Source: Peribacillus kribbensis DSM 17871 (GTDB lineage: Bacteria; Bacillota; Bacilli; Bacillales; DSM-1321). Taken from it: DNA of 38,810 nt. The translations under genes and the position numbers were made by a program. Shown piece by piece: positions 33,377 through 38,810 of this stretch. The first letter of the stretch is position 1. The number at the start of each line of letters is the position of its first letter. A model generated the notes under the pieces. It saw only the letters and a program-made list of their open reading frames with translations. It ran no database searches and was not told the DNA's origin. Location: contig NZ_AUMQ01000045.1 of the NCBI RefSeq assembly GCF_000430765.1, positions 1 to 38,810 on the forward strand, given 5' to 3'.

Positions 33377-34486
33377 ATGAGAGATACACGTTTGACAAAG
33401 CTTGCAAATGTACTTCTGACACACTCGGTTACATTAAAGGAAAATGAAAGAGTCCTAATAAGAGGAAGTGTCTCAGCTCAGCCGCTGATCACTGAATTGA
33501 TTGATGGCGCTTATGAGCTCGGGGCCTATCCGTATGTAGAAATCATGGACGATGAGATCAGCCGCCATCTTGCCATGGGGGCTTCCCGGGAGCAGCTGGA
33601 GACCCAGGCATCCTGGATGCTGAAAAAGTATGAGGATGTGGATGCTGTCATCCTGGTCATCGGGGAAGAAAATGACTCTGAGATGAGTGAGGTTCCTGCT
33701 GATAAGCACAAAATCAGAGGGGAAATCATGAAGCCAGTAACCTTCTTCTATGTGAATAACAGAAGATGGGTCCTATTGAATTATCCTACCAAGGCGCTTG
33801 CGCAGAAAGCGGGAATGAGCACCAGCAGGTTCGAGGATTATCTGCTTGATGTTTGTACAGTAGATTATCAAAAAATGCATAAAGCCATGCAGCCATTGAA
33901 GGATTTAATGGAAAGAACAGATAAAGTCCGTCTGGTATCACCAGGGACAGATCTTACATTTTCTATCAAGGGGATTCCTGCTGTTTCATGCTCCGGGGAA
34001 AATAACATCCCTGATGGAGAAGTTTTCACGGCTCCTGTCCGTGACAGTGTGAACGGAAAGATCACATTCAATACGCCTTGCCCATACCATGGTACTACAT
34101 TCAGAAATGTTTCCTTATCGTTTAGGGATGGAAAGATTGTGGAAGCAAGCGCGGATCAGACTGAAAAAATCGAAGAGATCTTTGATACGGATGAAGGATC
34201 CAGATACATTGGGGAATTTGCAATCGGAGTCAATCCGATGATTACCGAGCCGATGGGAGATATCCTGTTCGACGAGAAAATCTGCGGAAGCCTGCATTTT
34301 ACCCCTGGAGAGGCGTATGAAGATGCGGATAATGGAAACAGATCCTCAATCCATTGGGATATGGTCCTTATTCAAAGACCGGAATATGGAGGCGGGGAAA
34401 TCTATTTCGATGATGTATTGATCCGCAAAGACGGACTCTTTACCATTCCGGAATTAGAAGGACTGAATCCTGAAAATCTGAAGTAA
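33377..34486 (+). CDS. Aminopeptidase of family M29 (AmpS-like)
   Basis: A 369-residue cytoplasmic metallo-aminopeptidase. The C-terminal catalytic part has the expected ligands: NIPDGEVFTAPV (about 215-226), GEFAIGVNP (about 279-287), SLHFTPGEAYED (about 307-318), SSIHWDMVL (about 326-334) and a final EIYFDDVLI. The N-terminal domain is the usual Rossmann-like part. M29 enzymes are Co/Zn/Mn-dependent and release N-terminal residues from short peptides. GGGAGCTGGAG lies upstream of ATG. Not part of the B. subtilis locus, so probably inserted in this lineage. A terminator follows. Confidence 0.9.
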   Translation: MRDTRLTKLANVLLTHSVTLKENERVLIRGSVSAQPLITELIDGAYELGAYPYVEIMDDEISRHLAMGASREQLETQASWMLKKYEDVDAVILVIGEENDSEMSEVPADKHKIRGEIMKPVTFFYVNNRRWVLLNYPTKALAQKAGMSTSRFEDYLLDVCTVDYQKMHKAMQPLKDLMERTDKVRLVSPGTDLTFSIKGIPAVSCSGENNIPDGEVFTAPVRDSVNGKITFNTPCPYHGTTFRNVSLSFRDGKIVEASADQTEKIEEIFDTDEGSRYIGEFAIGVNPMITEPMGDILFDEKICGSLHFTPGEAYEDADNGNRSSIHWDMVLIQRPEYGGGEIYFDDVLIRKDGLFTIPELEGLNPENLK

Positions 34487-34583
34487 AGCTTGCCTATTTT
34501 GCTGAATAAGGGTTTTTGTCCACTCATAAGATCCCTGAGGTGCATATTCTTTTATTAGGAATACCTCCTCAAACTTACTTTTT

Positions 34584-34606
34584 CGGGCCAGATTGGCCCG
34601 TTTTTT
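34584..34606 (+). terminator. Terminator of bcp-aminopeptidase unit
   Basis: CGGGCCA-GAT-TGGCCCG, 7-bp perfect stem, followed by TTTTTTA. Confidence 0.92.
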
Positions 34607-34707
34607 ATTTTCCAGGGTTCATACCTGCATGATAAAATTTACCTGACATCACTGCACAGCGGACATCAGCTGCTGAGCAAAAATCATAAAGCGAAGGCGG
34701 CAGCAAT

Positions 34708-35658
34708 ATGCTTGTATTATTTACATTCATCCCTCCAAGTAATTTAAAAGACAGGTTAGCCGGAGAGTATCCGTCCGTCGATTTCAGATTTAGAGCTTCG
34801 ATTGAAGAAAGCAAAGCAGATCTCCCTCATGCAGAAGTACTGGTTACATATGGTGAAGATCTCTTAAATGAACACTTGGCTAAGACCGAAATGCTTAAAT
34901 GGATCATGGTCGTCTCGGCAGGGCTCGAGAAAATGCCGCTGGAAGATATTCAAAAGAAAAAGATATTGGTCACCAATGCGAAGGGAATTCACAAGATTCC
35001 GATGGCCGAGTATACGATGGGAAGGCTGCTTGAATATGAGAAGAAAATGAAGGAGCTTCATATTCTTCAGAATGCCCGTCACTGGCAGCGGGAACATTCC
35101 TTCGGGGAGATCAGCGGCAAGACGATTGGAGTTCTGGGAACCGGTGCGATTGGAAGCGAGATTGCCCGGCTTGCCAAGGCTTTCCGTATGAAAACGATCG
35201 GAGTAAACACAACCGGCGGCGGGGTAGATCTCTTTGATGAAGTGTACACTATCCATGAAATGGAAAGGTGTCTCGGTAAGGGGGATTATATTGTTGCAAT
35301 CCTCCCGGAAACTCCCCAGACTATCGGTCTTTTTACTTTGCAGCATTTTAGGTTAATGAAAAATTCCGCTCTCTTTATGAATATAGGCAGGGGAAGTTTA
35401 TTTCAAGACAATGTCTTGATCCAGGCTCTGCAGGATAGGGAAATCGCTCATGCTGTTCTCGATGTTTTTCATGAGGAGCCACTGCCTGCTGATCATCCTT
35501 ACTGGATGATGGAAAATGTCACTGTCTCACCGCATGTATCCAGCCACTCTCCGCATTATCTTCCAAGAGCCCTGGATATCTTTAGACATAACCTGGACAT
35601 TTACCTGGATGGCGGCAGAAACTTTGAAAATAAAATCAATCTGAACCGGGGGTATTAA
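34708..35658 (+). CDS. D-isomer specific 2-hydroxyacid dehydrogenase family protein
   Basis: A 316-residue dehydrogenase. The NAD-binding motif GVLGTGAIGSEIARL has GxGxxG at residues 144-149. Catalytic residues follow family rule: Arg in NIGRGSLF (about 232), Glu in DVFHEEPLP (about 260) and His in VSPHVSSHSP (about 280). It reduces or oxidises a small 2-keto/2-hydroxy acid; the sequence does not show which. The first half is shortened compared with serine-pathway enzymes (PGDH). Co-directional with the adenosyltransferase, which starts three bases after its stop. Confidence 0.9.
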   Translation: MLVLFTFIPPSNLKDRLAGEYPSVDFRFRASIEESKADLPHAEVLVTYGEDLLNEHLAKTEMLKWIMVVSAGLEKMPLEDIQKKKILVTNAKGIHKIPMAEYTMGRLLEYEKKMKELHILQNARHWQREHSFGEISGKTIGVLGTGAIGSEIARLAKAFRMKTIGVNTTGGGVDLFDEVYTIHEMERCLGKGDYIVAILPETPQTIGLFTLQHFRLMKNSALFMNIGRGSLFQDNVLIQALQDREIAHAVLDVFHEEPLPADHPYWMMENVTVSPHVSSHSPHYLPRALDIFRHNLDIYLDGGRNFENKINLNRGY

Positions 35659-35661
35659 TTC

Positions 35662-36210
35662 ATGAAGATTTATACAAAGACAGGAGACAAGGGCACCACT
35701 TCTTTAATTTATGGACAAAGAGTGAGCAAGACCGATCCAAGAGTTGAGGCGTATGGGACCTGTGATGAGGCAAATTCAGCCATCGGACTGGGAGTCAGCC
35801 ACTTAATGGGTGAAGAATTTGCCGGTAAAGAGGCTATTCTGGATGGGCTCCATGAAATTCAGACTGTCCTCTTTCATGCCGGTGCCGAATTAGCTACTCC
35901 CGAGGGGAAAAAGGTCAACTGGGAAATGAAGCAGGAACATATATCAAACCTTGAACACGCGATTGACGAAATGGAGGGAGACCTTCCTCAGTTGAAAAAC
36001 TTCATACTGCCAGGAGGACACCCTGCGGCGGCGGCGCTCCATCTTGCCCGCACAATCACAAGGAGAGCTGAAAGAAAAGCTGTGGAAATAGGCGGTGTCA
36101 ATCCTCTTGTCATGTCCTATCTGAATCGTCTTTCGGATTACCTCTTTGTCGCTGCAAGGTATGTGAATTCAAAATTAAACCGCAGTGAGCCCGTTTTGCA
36201 TCAAAAGTGA
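35662..36210 (+). CDS. Cob(I)yrinic acid a,c-diamide adenosyltransferase, PduO type
   Basis: A 182-residue trimer-forming four-helix protein that transfers adenosyl from ATP to cob(I)alamin. The N-terminal ATP site TKTGDKGTTSLIYG (residues 4-17) and the RVEAYGTCDEANSAIG segment (about 29-44) are intact, as are the R-x-x-RRAER (near 131-137) residues. Closest to YvqK of B. subtilis. GGGGG seven to twelve bases upstream lies in the end of the preceding gene, which suggests coupled translation. Confidence 0.92.
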   Translation: MKIYTKTGDKGTTSLIYGQRVSKTDPRVEAYGTCDEANSAIGLGVSHLMGEEFAGKEAILDGLHEIQTVLFHAGAELATPEGKKVNWEMKQEHISNLEHAIDEMEGDLPQLKNFILPGGHPAAAALHLARTITRRAERKAVEIGGVNPLVMSYLNRLSDYLFVAARYVNSKLNRSEPVLHQK

Positions 36211-36285
36211 GAAAAGGATGTATCATTTGCTGGTTACTGAAGTAAAATTTAATAAGGCTCGGGCCTTTAATTAGGTAATGAAGGT

Positions 36286-36332
36286 TTGACAAAAATATCT
36301 CTGCAGGAGTACACTAATTATAAACATTATTA
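36286..36332 (+). promoter_or_regulatory. perR promoter with PerR box
   Basis: TTGACA (36286-36291), 18 bases, TACACT (36310-36315). A PerR box with 13 of 15 matches to TTATAATNATTATAA lies at 36318-36332, right downstream of the -10, in line with autorepression. Confidence 0.7.
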
Positions 36333-36365
36333 TTTGAAAATTAATTCTAAATTAGAAAGAGGTGC

Positions 36366-36809
36366 ATGGCGGTGTCTCATCCTCAATTAAAGGAAGCATT
36401 AGATGCCTTAAAAGAAACGGGGGTCAGAATTACTCCGCAGCGTCATGCGATACTTGAGTACCTTATCAATTCAATGAGCCATCCAACAGCTGATGATATT
36501 TATAAAGCCCTGGAAGGCAAATTTCCTAATATGAGTGTTGCGACTGTATATAACAATCTGCGGGTTTTCCGTGAAGTGGGTCTCGTAAAGGAACTGACTT
36601 ATGGTGACTCCTCGAGCAGATTTGATTTTGTCACTACTGAGCACTATCATGTGATTTGTGAGGATTGCGGCAAAATAGTCGATTTTCATTATCCGGGACT
36701 CGATGAAGTGGAGCATCTAGCTTCTCATGTTGCAGGATTTAAGGTGCGGAGCCACAGGCTGGAAGTGTACGGAGTCTGCGGAGAGTGTTCTGCTAAGGAA
36801 GCACATTAA
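36366..36809 (+). CDS. perR: Peroxide-responsive repressor PerR
   Basis: A 147-residue Fur-family regulator almost identical in pattern to B. subtilis PerR. The winged helix has [12 protein letters not shown] and [20 protein letters not shown]. The metal-oxidised His residues correspond to H39 (SHPTADDIY) and the His pair in [12 protein letters not shown], and the structural Zn site is C-x2-C twice (CEDC, CGEC). With Fe, hydrogen peroxide oxidises the His and releases DNA. It should control bcp-type peroxide defence genes and itself. AAAGAGG lies seven bases before ATG. Confidence 0.96.
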   Translation: MAVSHPQLKEALDALKETGVRITPQRHAILEYLINSMSHPTADDIYKALEGKFPNMSVATVYNNLRVFREVGLVKELTYGDSSSRFDFVTTEHYHVICEDCGKIVDFHYPGLDEVEHLASHVAGFKVRSHRLEVYGVCGECSAKEAH

Positions 36810-36811
36810 TA

Positions 36812-36860
36812 CTGAACAAATAATAACGCCGGCATTTAGCCGGCGTTATTATTTGTTCAG
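36812..36860. terminator. Long bidirectional terminator between perR and ygzB
   Basis: A perfect 21-bp stem (36812-36832 with 36840-36860) and 7-base loop. Its end overlaps the ygzB stop codon. Such a length is unusual for a plain terminator. Confidence 0.88.
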
Positions 36861-37210
36861 CTTTGTAATTTTTTTCTGTTGTAACTTTCGTCAAATTCTC
36901 TGCCTTCAAGGCTTTTATCGAGGGTAAGGGGTTCATTGCAGTACATGCACATATCCACCCGTCCTAGTACTTTAGTTACTTTTTCACAATTCGGGCAGCG
37001 GACTTGTACAGTTTTAGTTGACAGCATCCCTATCCAAAAATAAACTACAGTACTAGCGATAATAAACAATACTCCAAGGACCATAAAGAGGCTCATTAAG
37101 ATCGGGGACTTTCTGAAGAAGATACCGCCATACATAACAAAAAAGCCGATAAAAATTAAACTCAGGGCAAATGTGCGAATTTTATTAATTTTATTCGAAT
37201 ATTTAGCCAT
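36857..37210 (-). CDS. ygzB: YgzB family membrane protein with zinc-ribbon-like motif
   Basis: A 117-residue protein, same length as B. subtilis YgzB. Two membrane helices (about 13-30 and 38-62) are followed by a cytoplasmic C-x2-C ... C-x2-C motif (CPNC at about 72-75, CMYC at about 88-91) that could bind zinc. Function unknown. ATG at 37210 ([10 protein letters not shown]) has GGAGGGA upstream; the longer frame would include it. Converges on perR. Confidence 0.87.
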   Translation of the reverse strand: MAKYSNKINKIRTFALSLIFIGFFVMYGGIFFRKSPILMSLFMVLGVLFIIASTVVYFWIGMLSTKTVQVRCPNCEKVTKVLGRVDMCMYCNEPLTLDKSLEGREFDESYNRKKLQS

Positions 37211-37447
37211 AGCTGTCCCTCCTGATATTCCCACTATATCATATATAAGGGAGCTGGAGACAGGCTGTTTTCGTCATGGGCCTTAAAAAGATATGGGGAA
37301 GGGCTAAAAAAGCCTGACGTTCTCTGTGTGGATATTCCCTCATTAAATAAAAAATTCTTTTATTTAAAGGAGTATTATAGTTTTCTGTCGAATCGTTTGA
37401 AGAATATTGAACATAAAAAGCCATCAGCTTTTTTGGAGGAATAAAAA

Positions 37448-38323
37448 ATGGAAGATATACTCAGGCCTTTGTACCAGGAAAGGGCCAGCTGGCCATCAAC
37501 GCTTGGAATACTGCTTGTAGAAAAAAAACCTAATGATATATCATCGACGGATACCTTTGACTATATTTTGCTTGCTATTGTGAATGACGCGGAGGATCCG
37601 GTTTTTATCAAGCACTACATATATAATGATAAAAAGGCTGCACTGCATGTGGTCCATGAAGCTCAACTGAGAGAGTGGATCCTGCTCGGTTCCAACCGAA
37701 AAATCATTGAATGGATATTTAACGGAAAGATTGTATTTGACCGGAATGAGTTTGTAGAAAACCTGAAAAGCGAGCTTAGGGAATTTCCGTTTTACGGACG
37801 GAAGATTAAAACAGGTGTAGAGTTTGCCAAGCTGATCCGGCGTTATCTTGATGGGAAGTCCTTTTTCGAAAACGGGCATTATCTCGATGCCTATAACCAT
37901 GTGATCCATTCTCTGCATCATTTAGCCAGGCTTGAGATCATCGATCAGGGATTTTATCCTGAGGTGACAGTGTGGAATCAAGTGAAAATGATCCGTCCGG
38001 AGATCTTTAAGCTCTATGAAGAACTGGTCACAAGCCAGGAATCTTTGGGGAAACGTCTGGAATTATTATTTTTAGCAAGCGAATTTCTTATTCATTCAAG
38101 AACCCATCTAGGCTCCCAGCATATAATAGATGTGCTGAGGTCAAGAGAAGGCTACTGGACCATTGCAGAGCTGTCCAATCTGCCAGAGCTTGAGTTTTAT
38201 TCTGTTGATCTAGAAGTACTTTTGGAGTACCTCGTGGATAAACATTTAATTGAAGTATGCAAAATAGAAACAAAGGGGCAGGGCATTTATCATCGGTATT
38301 ATGCGGTCTCACAGGATGAATAA
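37448..38323 (+). CDS. ygxA: YgxA nucleotidyltransferase-like protein
   Basis: A 291-residue soluble protein matching B. subtilis YgxA in length and position just upstream of an rRNA operon. The first half looks like a nucleotidyltransferase fold, and the second half is helical; I see no clear GS-motif, so activity is doubtful. GGAGGA lies seven bases before ATG. No terminator of quality follows; AAAAAAGCTTTTTT at about 38336-38349 is only a weak hairpin. Confidence 0.85.
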   Translation: MEDILRPLYQERASWPSTLGILLVEKKPNDISSTDTFDYILLAIVNDAEDPVFIKHYIYNDKKAALHVVHEAQLREWILLGSNRKIIEWIFNGKIVFDRNEFVENLKSELREFPFYGRKIKTGVEFAKLIRRYLDGKSFFENGHYLDAYNHVIHSLHHLARLEIIDQGFYPEVTVWNQVKMIRPEIFKLYEELVTSQESLGKRLELLFLASEFLIHSRTHLGSQHIIDVLRSREGYWTIAELSNLPELEFYSVDLEVLLEYLVDKHLIEVCKIETKGQGIYHRYYAVSQDE

Positions 38324-38352
38324 AAAATTATTGTAAAAAAGCTTTTTTAGTA

Positions 38353-38381
38353 TTGACCCATTTGAAAATTGATGATATAGT
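38353..38381 (+). promoter_or_regulatory. rRNA operon promoter P1
   Basis: TTGACC (38353-38358), 17-base spacer, TATAGT (38376-38381). A GTCGCT segment follows as it does at P2. Confidence 0.78.
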
Positions 38382-38442
38382 TATAAACGTCGCTGAGGGA
38401 GATAATCATCTTCCTGGCGGCGGATAACTTTTTAAAAAAATA

Positions 38443-38472
38443 TTGACAGTCACTTAGGTGATATGTTAAGAT
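38443..38472 (+). promoter_or_regulatory. rRNA operon promoter P2
   Basis: TTGACA (38443-38448), 18-base spacer, TAAGAT (38467-38472). The leader then has CTCTTTGAAAACTGAAC, the usual Bacillus rrn leader segment that precedes 16S rRNA. Confidence 0.82.
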
Positions 38473-38601
38473 AATAAAGTCGCTCTCAAGAAAACGAGAG
38501 GCGGAAATGCTCTTTGAAAACTGAACGAAACAAGACGCCAACGTTATTTTCTTACGAGAAAATACAAAAACAAGTTTTAACTTTTATGAGCTACATCAAA
38601 C

Positions 38602-38810
38602 ATTCTTCGGAGAGTTTGATCCTGGCTCAGGACGAACGCTGGCGGCGTGCCTAATACATGCAAGTCGAGCGGATCGATGGAAGCTTGCTTCCTGAGATCA
38701 GCGGCGGACGGGTGAGTAACACGTGGGCAACCTGCCCCTAAGATCGGGATAACTTCGGGAAACCGGAGCTAATACCGGATATGACTTTTCTTCACATGAA
38801 GGGAAGTGGA
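38602..38810 (+). rRNA. 16S ribosomal RNA, 5' part
   Basis: GAGAGTTTGATCCTGGCTCAG is at 38610 onward, followed by GGACGAACGCTGGCGGCGTGC and the variable V1 and V2 regions with the GTGGGTAACCTGCC block. The exact 5' end is set near 38602 by comparison with Bacillus. The gene is cut by the window end. Confidence 0.95.

Overview
The window is chromosomal DNA of a spore-forming member of the Bacillaceae, probably from the Cytobacillus/Mesobacillus/Bacillus firmus side of the family; the genus is my inference. Reasons: gene order and protein sequences run parallel to Bacillus subtilis (yfhD-yfhE-yfhF-recX-yfhH-sspK-yfhJ-yfhP-mutY-yfhS-fabL-sspE-ygaB-ygaC-ygaD-ygaE-hemL-bcp-perR-ygzB-ygxA-16S rRNA, also xpaC-yaaN and des-desK-desR). 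Spore genes (sspK, sspE), strong GGAGG ribosome sites, TTG starts and many hairpin terminators fit the same group.

Layout. (1) 1-1877: a tRNA cluster of the type that follows an rRNA operon, ending at a strong terminator. Its order matches a B. subtilis trnB-type cluster, but several members are missing and four truncated 5' tRNA pieces, each followed by about 122-126 nt of structured non-tRNA sequence, sit directly upstream of the intact tRNA-fMet, -Asp and -Phe genes. The tRNA-Ser gene also appears to be fused to the first bases of a lost tRNA-Ile(CAT). (2) 2222-3803: xpaC and yaaN. (3) 3921-6885: the cold/membrane-fluidity module, with desaturase des, sensor kinase desK, regulator desR and a DesR-like operator. 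(4) 6989-12219: a CNT nucleoside transporter, the secreted M6 protease InhA, a LysM-3D cell-wall protein with a WalR-like box, and a DUF948 protein. (5) 12347-13900: a lone aspartokinase gene followed by a cluster of DnaA boxes. (6) 13947-25685: the conserved yfh/yga block of DNA repair (recX, mutY), lipid (fabL), spore (sspK, sspE) and membrane genes. (7) 26062-30531: a large, divergent glutamate synthase gene without a small-subunit partner, with an unusual leader (overlapping upstream ORF, 10-bp hairpin, cre site). (8) 30799-38323: haem (hemL), a K+ channel, peroxide defence (bcp, perR), an M29 aminopeptidase, a 2-hydroxyacid dehydrogenase, a cobalamin adenosyltransferase, ygzB and ygxA. 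(9) 38353-38810: tandem rRNA promoters and the first part of a 16S rRNA gene.

The protein genes are largely core and well known. The most unusual material is non-coding: the 5' tRNA duplications with a shared insert family, the tRNA-Ile/Ser fusion, the DnaA-box cluster, the gltB leader, and a structured segment ahead of bcp. Readings of operators, promoters and RNA folds come from visual inspection only and were not computed.
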